NCBI RefSeq assembly: GCF_017832975.1
Contig: NZ_JAFIBI010000001.1
Span: forward strand, 186,001 to 250,000
Direction of reading: 5' to 3'
DNA: 64,000 nucleotides
DNA from: Arthrobacter sp. PvP023
GTDB taxonomy: Bacteria; Actinomycetota; Actinomycetes; Actinomycetales; Micrococcaceae
The position numbers and the translations under genes are program-made. The notes beneath the pieces were generated by a model. It saw nothing but the letters and a program-made list of their open reading frames with translations, did not search any database and was not told the DNA's origin. The first letter of the stretch is position 1, and the number at the start of each line of letters is the position of its first letter. Shown here one piece after another: positions 50,884 to 59,637 of this stretch.

Positions 50884-52345
50884 GGTTGATCTCATTTCTC
50901 AGGCCGTCCAGCCCGTGGGTGTCAATGATGCGGTACCAGTGCATGAGGAGGCCGGCAAACCCCTGGTGTGCCGCGAGTTCGCCGTCGAAGATGGTGCGGC
51001 AGCCGAGCAGTGCGGGCACCACCGTTGCGGCGGTGCGCGTCGTTGGAAGTTGTGCATGGAGCGCCGGCGCGAGCGGATCGTCCAGCTCCGCCGTCGGGGT
51101 TGAGGCCACATGGTGCATCCATGCAGCAACGGCCAGGGCCGTCCAGCGGGGCTCGCGGCCGGCGTCCAGGCCGGCGCGGACCGTGGTCAAGAGCCGCAGT
51201 CCGATTTTCTGGGATCCGTCGCTTCCCACCTTGGCGGTGGTGTGTCCCAGCGCGGGATTCGCGAAACGGCTGAGCACCTGCGCGCAGTACGCTGCGCCGT
51301 CCAGTCCGGCTGGAAGGCTGATCGTGGGAAGGGCGTCCTCGGCCATCATGCGGCTGCAGGCGGTGCGGAACGCGTCCTCCCCCACGGCGTCACTGATGGT
51401 GGTTTTGCCCGTCGCCAGCCCCAGGTACGCCAGCATGGAATGGCTGGCGTTCAGCAGGCGCAGCTTGGCCGCTTCCCAGGCGGCAACGTCGGAGCTGAAG
51501 AGCGCTCCGGCGTCCTCCCAGCGCGGGCGGCGCGACGCGAAGTTGTCCTCGATCACCCACTGCAGGAAGGGCTCGGCCACCACGGCGGCCTCGTCCCGGA
51601 GTCCCAGTTCACGCTCGACGGCGTCAAGGTCACCCGCCGTGGTGGCCGGCACCATCCGGTCCACCATGGTGCTCGGGAAGGACACGTTGTCCGCCATCCA
51701 TGACACCAGCGGATCGGCCTCTTGGGCGGGCAAAGCGGCGGCAAAGGCGTGCACGAGGCTCCGGGTGAGTTCCCCGTTGCCGGGAAGGTTGTCGCACGAG
51801 ACCACGGTGAGGGGTCCGGCGTCCGCGCGGGCGCGGCGCTGGATTCCCCTCGCGATCTGCCCGATGGAGGTCTGCGGAGCCTGTCCTGCAAGGTCCGCCT
51901 GCACCTGTTCGTCCGCAAAGTCGAGGATCCCGGTCCGCGGATCGATACGATAGCCCTTTTCCGTGACGGTCAACGTGACCACCGACGTCGAGGGCGCTGC
52001 AATGCGGTCCGTCACCGTTCCGGGGTTGTCCCGTCCGGAAAGGACTTCGACGATGCTCGATACGACCCGGGGCGGTGCAGCGCCGCTTCCCCGTTCGGTG
52101 ACGGTGAAGAGACCGTCTTGGGGCGCCAGCTGGCGCGCCACCGTGTCGGAGCGCTGGGTCACGCCGATGATCCCCCAGCCGAAATCTCCGGCGGACAGCA
52201 TGGCGGTTTCCGTCAGCACGGCCGTGTGGGCGCGGGCAAAGGCACCCAGTCCAAGGTGCACGATTCCGGGCCGCAGCGCTTCACGGGCCAGCAGGGACTG
52301 CCGGGTTCCGAGGGTTTCGAGCGTGGCGTTGCTTAGGCGTGCGAT
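50876..52345 (-). CDS. uxuB: fructuronate reductase-like mannitol dehydrogenase family protein, probable AUC start
   Basis: A 489-residue NAD-dependent polyol dehydrogenase; in this operon the best fit is D-fructuronate reductase (to D-mannonate). The family catalytic pattern is KLRLLNASHS, and the cofactor region is GIVHLGLGAFARAH. The first standard start (GTG 52261) falls inside the Rossmann strand, but clear family-like sequence precedes it ([20 protein letters not shown]). The only start with a ribosome site is ATC at 52345: AAGGAG lies seven bases upstream, inside the kdgK gene. So a rare AUC start, or a base error in an ATG, is likely. Confidence 0.85.
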   Translation of the reverse strand: MARLSNATLETLGTRQSLLAREALRPGIVHLGLGAFARAHTAVLTETAMLSAGDFGWGIIGVTQRSDTVARQLAPQDGLFTVTERGSGAAPPRVVSSIVEVLSGRDNPGTVTDRIAAPSTSVVTLTVTEKGYRIDPRTGILDFADEQVQADLAGQAPQTSIGQIARGIQRRARADAGPLTVVSCDNLPGNGELTRSLVHAFAAALPAQEADPLVSWMADNVSFPSTMVDRMVPATTAGDLDAVERELGLRDEAAVVAEPFLQWVIEDNFASRRPRWEDAGALFSSDVAAWEAAKLRLLNASHSMLAYLGLATGKTTISDAVGEDAFRTACSRMMAEDALPTISLPAGLDGAAYCAQVLSRFANPALGHTTAKVGSDGSQKIGLRLLTTVRAGLDAGREPRWTALAVAAWMHHVASTPTAELDDPLAPALHAQLPTTRTAATVVPALLGCRTIFDGELAAHQGFAGLLMHWYRIIDTHGLDGLRNEINHG

Positions 52346-53310
52346 GTCAGTTCTCCTTCGCCGGCCCGGCGGGCGTGTGCGCTGGTTTGTTCGAAGGTGG
52401 GGATCAGTCCGGTGCCGCCCTTGCCGCCCACCACCAGCGACGCGGCGGCCGCGCCGTACCTCGCCGCTACCGGAAGGCTGTCACCAAGGACTATTCGGGC
52501 GGTCATGGTCCCGACGAAGGCGTCGCCCGCCCCGGTCTGGTCCACTACCGACGGTGCAGGGATGGCCTCCACCCAGGCCGAAAGCTGGTCGCCCTCAAGC
52601 TGGATCCCCTCCGACCCGCAGGTCACGGCCACGTTCGCCGCGCCCAGGTCCCGGAGCTTGCCGGCGGCCTCCGTTGGCGAGGCGCAGTTCAATAGCGCGG
52701 ACGTTTCCCCGGGGAAGGACGGGGTGACCAGGAAGGTCCGCGGCGCCAGCTCGGCGAGCAGGGCGCTTGCCCCCTCGGTGCTGGCCAAACGCGGGCGGAA
52801 GTTGGGGTCGAAAATGAACCGGCGGGAGAGCGCCGAGGCCTTAAGGACTGCCGCCCGCGAGCTGTCCGAGATCGCGCAGGCGATTCCGCCGGCGATCACT
52901 GCCTTCGCGGTGGAGAAGACCACGGGGTCGACGTCGTCCGGGGACAGGGTGGAGCCCACGCTGCCGTTGCGGGCGTAGGAGAACTCGCGCTGACCTTCAG
53001 GGTCCGAGTGCACCAGGTAAACCCCCTGCTGCCCGGACCGGAATTTGAGCAAGTCGGGGGAAATGCCGAGTTCCCGGATTCTGGCGGCGATCGCCTGGCC
53101 GAGTTCGTCGTCGGGCAGTACGGCCAGCAGCCCCACGCGCGCACCGGCAGCCGAAGCGGCGGCGGCGACGTTCAGCGCGTCCCCGGAGATGCCCAGTTGC
53201 GCCGGAACACCGTGACCGAAGGGGAGATCGGTGGCCACCTCGATCAGGATTTCTCCCATGACGACGACGTCGAACGGCTGGCGGCGATTTACTTGCGTTG
53301 CATCGTTCAC
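52333..53310 (-). CDS. kdgK: 2-keto-3-deoxygluconate kinase
   Basis: A 325-residue PfkB-family kinase. N-terminal part [19 protein letters not shown] and [19 protein letters not shown] fit KDG kinases; the C-terminal signature is [20 protein letters not shown] with catalytic Asp. It phosphorylates 2-keto-3-deoxygluconate to KDPG, feeding Eda two genes downstream. ATG 53310 overlaps the stop of the mannonate dehydratase gene (ATGA). Its own last codons carry the ribosome site of the next gene. Confidence 0.92.
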   Translation of the reverse strand: MNDATQVNRRQPFDVVVMGEILIEVATDLPFGHGVPAQLGISGDALNVAAAASAAGARVGLLAVLPDDELGQAIAARIRELGISPDLLKFRSGQQGVYLVHSDPEGQREFSYARNGSVGSTLSPDDVDPVVFSTAKAVIAGGIACAISDSSRAAVLKASALSRRFIFDPNFRPRLASTEGASALLAELAPRTFLVTPSFPGETSALLNCASPTEAAGKLRDLGAANVAVTCGSEGIQLEGDQLSAWVEAIPAPSVVDQTGAGDAFVGTMTARIVLGDSLPVAARYGAAAASLVVGGKGGTGLIPTFEQTSAHARRAGEGELTSHA

Positions 53311-54518
53311 CAGTCGTGCACCGACCCGTCGAGGCGGCGGTTGATAGGCAGGTACTTGGGTTGGAACGGGAAGGCGGCCGCTGCCTCCTCGTTGAATTCC
53401 ACGCCAATCCCGGGGGCTTCACCGGGGTGCATGTAGCCGTCGTTGAAGGTGTAGGAGGTCTTGAAGACCTCACCTGCGGGGTCGCGGTGGCCCATGTACT
53501 CCTGGATGCCGAAGTTGGGGATACTCATGTCCACGTGCAGGGCTGCGGCAAACGATACCGGAGAGAGGTCCCCGGCACCGTGGGAGCCGGAACGGACGCC
53601 ATACAGGTCGGCCAGGGAGAAGATGCGCCGCAGGTGGGTGATTCCGCCGGCGTGCGAGACGGAGGTCCGGATGTAGTCGATCAGGCGTTCGGTGATCAGC
53701 TGCTGGCAGTCCCAGATGGAGTTGAACACTTCCCCGACGGCGATGGGGGTGGTGGTGTGCTGGCGGATCAGGCGGAAGGCGGACTGGTCCTCTGCCGGCG
53801 TCGGGTCCTCGATCCAGAACGGGCGGTACTCCTCAAGCGAAGCGCCCAGGCGGCCGGCCTCGATGGGCGTCAGCCGGTGATGAACGTCGTGCAGGACGTG
53901 GACGCCGTAGCCGAACTGTTCGCGGACGTGGGCCATCATTTTCGGTGCGAAATCCAGGTAGGCGGTGGTCTCCCACATGTCCTCCTGCGGCACGTTGCCG
54001 CTTGCAGGCTCGTAGGTCCTGCCGTCCACCGGCGCGATTCCGTAGGTCTTTTCCAGTCCGGGAACGGCGGCCTGGGCGCGGATGGCCTTGTAGCCCAGGT
54101 CCAGGTGGTGCTGGAAGTCAGCGCTGAGGTCCTCCAGGGTTGAGCCGCTGGCATGTCCGTAGACCATCACGCCTTCGCGGGCGGCGCCGCCCAGCAGCTC
54201 GTACACCGGCATGCCGGCGGCCTTGCCCTTGATGTCCCACAGGGCGACGTCGATCGCGGCGATCGCTGTCATGGTCACCGGCCCGCGGCGCCAGTAGGCA
54301 CCCTTGTAGAAGTACTGCCAGGCATCCTCGATCCGGCGCGCGTCGCGGCCGATCAGCAACGGGCAGAGGTGCTCGGAGAGATAGGACGCGACTGCCAGTT
54401 CGCGGCCGTTGAGGGTGGCGTCGCCGATGCCGGTGATTCCGTCCTCGGTTTCGATTACGAGCGTGACGTAGTTCCGTCCTGGCGACGAAACCACTACCCG
54501 TGCGTCGGTGATCTTCAC
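53307..54518 (-). CDS. manD: D-mannonate dehydratase (ManD/RspA type, enolase superfamily)
   Basis: A 403-residue enolase-superfamily dehydratase that turns D-mannonate into 2-keto-3-deoxygluconate. ManD signs: long capping loop, Arg and Tyr in [16 protein letters not shown], metal ligands in [24 protein letters not shown] and [11 protein letters not shown], and the His of [10 protein letters not shown]. The GTG start at 54518 has AAAGGA eight bases upstream. Low-activity relatives named RspA are paired with RspB-like dehydrogenases, as here with the gene at 54601. Confidence 0.93.
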   Translation of the reverse strand: MKITDARVVVSSPGRNYVTLVIETEDGITGIGDATLNGRELAVASYLSEHLCPLLIGRDARRIEDAWQYFYKGAYWRRGPVTMTAIAAIDVALWDIKGKAAGMPVYELLGGAAREGVMVYGHASGSTLEDLSADFQHHLDLGYKAIRAQAAVPGLEKTYGIAPVDGRTYEPASGNVPQEDMWETTAYLDFAPKMMAHVREQFGYGVHVLHDVHHRLTPIEAGRLGASLEEYRPFWIEDPTPAEDQSAFRLIRQHTTTPIAVGEVFNSIWDCQQLITERLIDYIRTSVSHAGGITHLRRIFSLADLYGVRSGSHGAGDLSPVSFAAALHVDMSIPNFGIQEYMGHRDPAGEVFKTSYTFNDGYMHPGEAPGIGVEFNEEAAAAFPFQPKYLPINRRLDGSVHDW

Positions 54519-54559
54519 TGCTTGGTCCTTTAGGTGGGGATGTGATCTGCAAGTAGGTC

Positions 54560-54601
54560 GCAGCAGGTGTCGTTATGAGGGCTCATCACGACACCTGCTG
54601 C
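54560..54601. repeat. near-perfect 42-base palindromic hairpin between dehydrogenase and manD
   Basis: GCAGCAGGTGTCGT (54560-54573) pairs exactly with ACGACACCTGCTGC (54588-54601). Inside, ATGAG and CTCAT pair again around GG. One T/C mismatch interrupts the stem. The hairpin begins at the dehydrogenase stop codon and has no U-run on the transcribed strand, so an RNA-stabilising or processing element inside the operon is more likely than a terminator. Confidence 0.6.
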
Positions 54602-55632
54602 TACTCAGTTGGGCTGAGGCGGAGCATGACCTTGCTGCTGCCGGAGGCGGGGTCTGCCGAGACGCGCATGGCTTCCTCCGCCTGGTCGATGCCGAACTGG
54701 TGGGTGATGACCGGTGAGACGTCCAGGCCGTCCGCCATGGCGCGGAGGGCGTCGCTGATTTCTTCGACGAAACGGTACGAACCGATCCAGGTGATTTCGC
54801 GGGTCACCAGGTCGCCGAGTGCGGCAGCTGCCGGGGCGCCGGGAAGGTTGCCCACCTGGACGAGGGTTCCGCCGCGGGCAGTCGCGCGGAGCACACCTCC
54901 GAGTACTGCCGGGATTCCGGAAGCCTCGAAGACCAACTCCATGTCCTCGGGAAGGCTGCCCGCGGACACATTGACGACGTGGTCCGCCCCCATGGACTTG
55001 GCAATCCGCAGTGAGTCCTCGTTGATGTCGGCGGCAGTGACGCTTCTGGCCCCGGCGTACTTGGCCGCCGCGACCACCAGCGAGCCGATGGGGCCGGCTC
55101 CGTTGACCAGCACGTCCCGGCCGGCCAGGGATCCTGCCCGGCTGACTGCGTGCATGGCGACGGCGAGCGGTTCGGCGAGGGCTCCGCGAAGGGTGTCCAC
55201 GCCGTCCGGCAGGGACCGGATCTGGGATGCCTTGACGAGCTTCCGTTCGCTGAATCCGCCATCGGTGTGCGGATCAAAGGCCGCCGAACCGAAGTAGCGG
55301 ATCTGCGGGTACAGGTTGGTGCGGCCGGTCAGACGGTCCGGCATGGTTCCGTCGCCCACCAGTTCCGCCGGGTGTACGGTGACCGGCTGCCCGACGTCGA
55401 GGTTGCGGACACCGGGGCCCAGTTGCGCGATCCGGCCCGCCACTTCGTGTCCTAGGACCAGCGGCGACTTCAGCGCTGCCGTCCCCGAGGCGCCGTGGCG
55501 CCAGTAGGAGAGGTCAGAGCCGCAGATCCCGCCCCACTCGACGTCGATTACCACTTCCCCCGGCCCGGCTACAGGCTCCGGCCGTTCGTCGATACGGAGA
55601 TCGTTGGCGCCGTGGACTACGACGGCTTTCAT
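54601..55632 (-). CDS. RspB-like zinc-type dehydrogenase, candidate L-gulonate or L-idonate 5-dehydrogenase
   Basis: A 343-residue medium-chain dehydrogenase. Catalytic zinc ligands appear in GGICGSDLSYW and LVLGHEVAGRI, and the NAD loop is VNGAGPIGSLVVAAAKYAG. Oddity: the four Cys of the structural zinc site are absent; the stretch HPAELVGDGTMPDRLTGR has none. Its pairing with manD matches RspA-RspB operons. Oxidation of L-gulonate at C5 would give fructuronate, the substrate of the reductase in this operon; this is inference. The ATG overlaps the stop of the MFS gene (ATGA). Confidence 0.88.
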   Translation of the reverse strand: MKAVVVHGANDLRIDERPEPVAGPGEVVIDVEWGGICGSDLSYWRHGASGTAALKSPLVLGHEVAGRIAQLGPGVRNLDVGQPVTVHPAELVGDGTMPDRLTGRTNLYPQIRYFGSAAFDPHTDGGFSERKLVKASQIRSLPDGVDTLRGALAEPLAVAMHAVSRAGSLAGRDVLVNGAGPIGSLVVAAAKYAGARSVTAADINEDSLRIAKSMGADHVVNVSAGSLPEDMELVFEASGIPAVLGGVLRATARGGTLVQVGNLPGAPAAAALGDLVTREITWIGSYRFVEEISDALRAMADGLDVSPVITHQFGIDQAEEAMRVSADPASGSSKVMLRLSPTE

Positions 55633-57014
55633 ACTGCGTCTTCCAGGCGGACCATGTCCCGTCCGCGGACCTCGGGCCCCACGAAGGCTGAGATCAAGGT
55701 GATCAGGGAGTAGCCGATGAGCATCGCGGCGAGCGGCCACCAGTGGCCGGTGATGGCGGTGAGGGTTGCGGCAAGCAGGGGCCCGATGGCGGTGGCGAGG
55801 ATGCCGCCGATTTCCTTGGCCAGGGCCAGCTGCGTGAAGCGGGTACGGGCGCCGAAGAATTCGGCCATGGTGACGCTTTCCATCGCAAACAGGCTCAGCA
55901 CGCCCAGGTTCAGCCCGACGACCATGGCGATGGTGATGAGCCCCGTGTTTCCGCTGGTGACCATCAGCATCATGGGGATGGCGAACAGCGCCGTGAGCGC
56001 GCTCAGCACGAGGTACAGGGGCCTCCGGCCGAACCGGTCACCCAGCAAGCCCATGACCGGAATGGTCAGGAAGCCGAGCAGGGAGCCGTACACGATGGCT
56101 GAAGTGCCCACGCTCTTGTCCACCAGCAGGACAGTGGCGAGATAGCCCACCAGGAATGTCTGGACCAACCCCGAGTTGCCGGCCTGCCCGAAGCGCAGGC
56201 CGAGGGCGATCAGGAAGGCCTTGCCCTTGCGCTGGTGCAGGGCGGCTTCGATGGTGCTGGTCTTGGCGAGCTCATCTGCCGCGGCGATTTCGCGCTTGGA
56301 AAGTGCAACGCCGTCCACAACATCTGCCCGCTGTTCAAAGACCGGGCTTTCCTTGAGCGAGCGGCGCACCCACACGGCGAAAATCATCAATACAAAGCTG
56401 AACAGGAACGGAATCCGCCAGCCCCAGCTCAGCAGCTGGTCCTCCGGAAGGGTGCTCACCAGAACCGCCCAAAGCGCCGACGCGGCGAGCGTTCCGGAGT
56501 TCGTGCCAAGGCACACGAGGGAAGAGATGAGGCCTCGGCGGCGGGCCGGGGCGAATTCGGCGAGCATCACAGTGGCGCCGGCGATCTCGGCACCCGCGCC
56601 GAAGCCCTGCGCCAGGCGCAGTGCAACCAGCAGGATGGGAGCCCAGATGCCGATCATCGCGTAGGTAGGGAGAACGCCGATAAGGGTTGTTGATGCTCCC
56701 ATGAGGGCGATGGTGATGAAGAGGACCTTCTTGCGGCCGATCCTGTCGCCCATGCGGCCGAAGTAGACGGCACCGGCAAGGCGCGCAACGTAGCCCACAC
56801 CGTAAGTGGCCATGGCGGCGATGAGGCCAATGACCGGGCTGACATCGGGGAAGAAGATCTTGTTGAAGACGATGGCTGCCGCCAGGGAGTACAGCTGGAA
56901 GTCCATAAATTCCATGGCGGTTCCCAGCCACCCTGAGACGGCGACTTTTGCCAGCTCCCGGGTGGGTTTGGTGGTCTCCGGCCGGGCGGTGGGCGGCGCG
57001 ATGCTCTCAGTCAT
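55629..57014 (-). CDS. MFS transporter, MHS type, of the sugar-acid operon
   Basis: A 461-residue metabolite:H+ symporter with twelve membrane segments. Signatures: AMEFMDFQLYSLAAAIVF in helix 1, GRMGDRIGRKKVL in loop 2-3, RLAQGFGAGAEIAGATVML in helix 4. It is of the same family as the transporter at 25576. As first gene of the operon it probably imports the sugar acid (gulonate, idonate, mannonate or a hexuronate). A GntR gene is divergent upstream across paired repeats. Confidence 0.92.
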   Translation of the reverse strand: MTESIAPPTARPETTKPTRELAKVAVSGWLGTAMEFMDFQLYSLAAAIVFNKIFFPDVSPVIGLIAAMATYGVGYVARLAGAVYFGRMGDRIGRKKVLFITIALMGASTTLIGVLPTYAMIGIWAPILLVALRLAQGFGAGAEIAGATVMLAEFAPARRRGLISSLVCLGTNSGTLAASALWAVLVSTLPEDQLLSWGWRIPFLFSFVLMIFAVWVRRSLKESPVFEQRADVVDGVALSKREIAAADELAKTSTIEAALHQRKGKAFLIALGLRFGQAGNSGLVQTFLVGYLATVLLVDKSVGTSAIVYGSLLGFLTIPVMGLLGDRFGRRPLYLVLSALTALFAIPMMLMVTSGNTGLITIAMVVGLNLGVLSLFAMESVTMAEFFGARTRFTQLALAKEIGGILATAIGPLLAATLTAITGHWWPLAAMLIGYSLITLISAFVGPEVRGRDMVRLEDAV

Positions 57015-57110
57015 CTGGTGCTCCTTTGCAGGCGATGAAAAACGAAGGGGGGTTGAACAGAGGAAGAAGGCTGGCGGGCCGTCGATGTGACCGGCGGCAC
57101 CTCGCTAACT

Positions 57111-57139
57111 ACTACCATACAAGCACTACCATTCTAGTG
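57111..57139. promoter_or_regulatory. paired repeats, probable GntR operator
   Basis: ACTACCAT occurs at 57111-57118 and 57125-57132, a 14-base period. The second copy is part of an inverted repeat CACTA-6-TAGTG (57124-57139). The sites lie 24-52 bases before the GntR start and about 100 bases before the divergent MFS gene, suited to control of both. Confidence 0.55.
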
Positions 57140-57162
57140 TGTCAAGAGAATAGACTGAGGTC

Positions 57163-57894
57163 ATGGCATCGGATAAACACGGCAAGGGACAGCAACCTCG
57201 ACAGTCCGTGCGTGACCAGACCCTGGAAACACTGCGGCGGCGCATCATCTCCCTCCAGCTGCCCCCGGGGGAACCGCTCTCGGAGAATGAGCTCGCGCAG
57301 GAACTGGGCGTCAGCCGCACGCCGGTGCGGGAAAGCCTGATTCTGCTCAGGGAAGAGGGACTGGTGCAGGTGTACCCGCAGATCGGTTCCTTTGTGTCTC
57401 TCGTTGATCTTGGCCGGGTGTCAGACGCCCAGTTTGTCCGCGAGGCCATTGAGTGCGCGTCCCTGCGCGACCTTTCGGTGGACGCGGCCGGAATAGCGGG
57501 ACTGCGCGGAATCCTCCAAAGCCAAACGGAGGCTGATGCCAACAGCGACGTGGACGAATTCTTCCGCCTGGATGAAGATTTTCACCGCGAGCTCCTCCGG
57601 CTTGCGGGCCACGAGTCCGCCTGGGCTGCCGTGAACTCCGCCAAGGCACACCTCGACCGCGCCCGTCGCCTGAGCCTGCTGGATACACGGCCCATTGCCA
57701 CCCTGATTGAGCAGCACACCGCCGTGGTGGACGCTCTTGAAGCCAACAACCTGACGGACGCCGACAGCTCCCTCCGCCTGCACCTTCGGGGCGTCTTTGA
57801 GGATGTCCAACGGATCCAGCAGGCAACTCCGCAGCTCTTTTCCGACGGCGCGGCGCTCCGGCCCTCCCGCCGAAGCGTCGCCCGCCTGACCTGA
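57163..57894 (+). CDS. GntR-family (FCD) regulator of the sugar-acid operon
   Basis: A 243-residue FadR-type regulator. Winged helix (about 15-80): DQTLETLRRRIISLQLPPG, LSENELAQELGVSRTPVRES, LVQVYPQIGSFVSLVDL. FCD domain (about 90-220): LDEDFHRELLRLAGHESAWA and LIEQHTAVVDALEANNLTDA with His residues that usually bind a metal ion holding the sugar-acid ligand. It is divergent from the MHS transporter and likely responds to an intermediate of the pathway. Confidence 0.9.
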   Translation: MASDKHGKGQQPRQSVRDQTLETLRRRIISLQLPPGEPLSENELAQELGVSRTPVRESLILLREEGLVQVYPQIGSFVSLVDLGRVSDAQFVREAIECASLRDLSVDAAGIAGLRGILQSQTEADANSDVDEFFRLDEDFHRELLRLAGHESAWAAVNSAKAHLDRARRLSLLDTRPIATLIEQHTAVVDALEANNLTDADSSLRLHLRGVFEDVQRIQQATPQLFSDGAALRPSRRSVARLT

Positions 57895-57912
57895 CCGGCG
57901 CCCTTCCGGGAA

Positions 57913-58584
57913 TCAGCCCGCGCTCTGCCGGCGCACGATCTCGTTGATCCAGGCCGGTGCGAACGGGGACGTGCAGTTCGGCGGCGTCGGGTAGTCCTTG
58001 AGCACCTCGAGCCGTTCGCCGATCTCGATCGCCCGGGCACGGTACGCGGCATGGTGGATCCCGATCTGCGCCAGGCAGGTGTTCATCGCCCATTGCAGTC
58101 GGTCGGGTGCCTCCTTCATCTGCGCCTCGATGGTGTCGAGGAGGCCCGGCAGGTCGAGCCCCTCAGGGTTCTTCGCGACCCGCTCGCTGGTCAGCGCCCA
58201 GCCGGCGCCGGCCACCACCGGGTCTGAATCCGCAGTCCAGGCAACGCGCAGTTCCTCGGCGTGCGGGCTCCGCTTGACCACGTAGTTCACCAGCCAGTCC
58301 TGCACCTTGGGCGCCCGCGACTGGCGCAGCATGGCATCCAGTTCCCCGTGTTCGAACTCCTTGGGCCGGCAGATCAACAGCCCGAGCAGCCGGGCCGCGG
58401 TGTCGTCCGTCGCCCACAGCTCGCGGGCGAGGCCCTGCTGGATCTTGAGCCGCTTGGCGATGGCACGCAGCTTGGAGAGGTTCACGCCGTGATCATCGCC
58501 GTGCTTCTCGTTGACTGAGCGCATTCTTGGGTCTTCGAGCTCGGCCAGTTCGGCTTTCAACTCGGCAACTGTCGTCTCGGACAT
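57913..58584 (-). CDS. AlkD-like DNA alkylation repair protein
   Basis: A 223-residue HEAT-like repeat protein of the AlkC/AlkD family, which removes alkylated bases from DNA. Helical repeats are seen in LSKLRAIAKRLKIQQGLARE, DAMLRQSRAPKVQDWLVNYV and DPVVAGAGWALTSERVAKN. The start at 58584 has GGGAGG six bases upstream; ATG 58605 lies before that site. Substrate scope is unknown. It runs convergent with the GntR gene, 18 bases apart. Confidence 0.85.
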   Translation of the reverse strand: MSETTVAELKAELAELEDPRMRSVNEKHGDDHGVNLSKLRAIAKRLKIQQGLARELWATDDTAARLLGLLICRPKEFEHGELDAMLRQSRAPKVQDWLVNYVVKRSPHAEELRVAWTADSDPVVAGAGWALTSERVAKNPEGLDLPGLLDTIEAQMKEAPDRLQWAMNTCLAQIGIHHAAYRARAIEIGERLEVLKDYPTPPNCTSPFAPAWINEIVRRQSAG

Positions 58585-58637
58585 TCCAACCTCCCGGTCA
58601 TTCACCCGCTGGGTCCCAGCCTACGGCCCAAGGAAGG

Positions 58638-58662
58638 GGGGCGGCCGGAATCCGGCCGCCCC
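58638..58662 (-). terminator. probable terminator after the quinone oxidoreductase gene
   Basis: GGGGCGGCCGG and CCGGCCGCCCC form an 11-bp stem (extendable by GA/TC) with a tiny loop, just past the stop of the oxidoreductase gene. On the minus strand it is followed by CCTTCCTT, a weak U-rich tail. Very stable GC hairpin; L-shaped termination is plausible. Confidence 0.6.
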
Positions 58663-58668
58663 TCCGAA

Positions 58669-59598
58669 TTACGACGCGTCGTCGACTGCAATCACGATCT
58701 TGCCGCGGGTGTGCCCCTCCATGTTGAGGCGGAAGGCATCTGCCGCCTGCGCCAGCGGGAACGTTTGTGCCACTTCAACCCGGAGCTTGCGCTCATCGAC
58801 CAGGTCGGCGAGTTCCTGCAGCTCGGCGCCTACAGGGTTCACCCACATCCAGGTACCGCCATGCTGCTCCACCTCGCTGTCCGCGATGGATGCGTGCCTG
58901 CCTCCCTCAGCAAGGACAGCCAGCGTGGATTCAAGGTTGCCGCCCACGAAGTCCGCGACGACGTCGACGCCTTCAGGGCGCAGTGCGCGGACCCGGTCCG
59001 CGAGTCCTTCGCCGTAGCTGACGGACTCGGCACCGAGCGACCGGATGAAGTCGTGGTTCTTTTCTGATGCGGTCGCAATCACCTTGGCACCGCGCGCCGC
59101 GGCGATCTGGATACCCAGGGACCCGACGCCGCCTGCGCCGCCATGGATCAACACGGTCTCCCCCGCCTTGAGGTCCAGGCGGTTGAGGACCTGATATGCC
59201 GTCAGGCCCGCCAACGGAAGTCCTGCGGCTTCGTTCCAGGTCAGGGATGCGGGCTTGCGGGCCAGGAGCCGTTCCGGCAACGCGATGTACTCAGCGAAAC
59301 TACCGCCGTGGACGTAGTCTTTGCGGCCATAGGAAATGACTTCATCGCCGGGCTGGAAATGCGGCGCATCGATGCCGACCGACTCGACGACGCCGGCCGC
59401 GTCCCATCCGGGAATGGCCGGGAACTGCAGGTCCATGGCCGGGTCCAAGTAACCGGCCATGATCTTCCAATCGACCGGATTGACCGCTGCCGCCTTGACC
59501 TTGACCAGGACCATTCCCGGCCCGACCTTGGGTAGCGGCTGCTCCGTCAACTCAAGTACGTCCGGACTTCCGTATTCGCTGTAAGTAATTGCCTTCAT
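58669..59598 (-). CDS. NADP-dependent quinone oxidoreductase-like enzyme (zeta-crystallin type)
   Basis: A 309-residue medium-chain reductase without zinc sites. MKAITYSEYGSPDVLELTEQ is the usual start of this group, VNPVDWKIMAGYLD and FPAIPGWDAAGVVESVG follow, and VLIHGGAGGVGSLGIQIAAA is the NADPH-binding loop. It should reduce quinones or alkenals. It lies downstream of the lytic transglycosylase gene with 39 bases between, though a shared role is unlikely. Terminator hairpin follows. Confidence 0.92.
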   Translation of the reverse strand: MKAITYSEYGSPDVLELTEQPLPKVGPGMVLVKVKAAAVNPVDWKIMAGYLDPAMDLQFPAIPGWDAAGVVESVGIDAPHFQPGDEVISYGRKDYVHGGSFAEYIALPERLLARKPASLTWNEAAGLPLAGLTAYQVLNRLDLKAGETVLIHGGAGGVGSLGIQIAAARGAKVIATASEKNHDFIRSLGAESVSYGEGLADRVRALRPEGVDVVADFVGGNLESTLAVLAEGGRHASIADSEVEQHGGTWMWVNPVGAELQELADLVDERKLRVEVAQTFPLAQAADAFRLNMEGHTRGKIVIAVDDAS

Positions 59599-59637
59599 GC
59601 AGGCCTCAACCGATATCTTCCGGCCACTATTCCGAAC

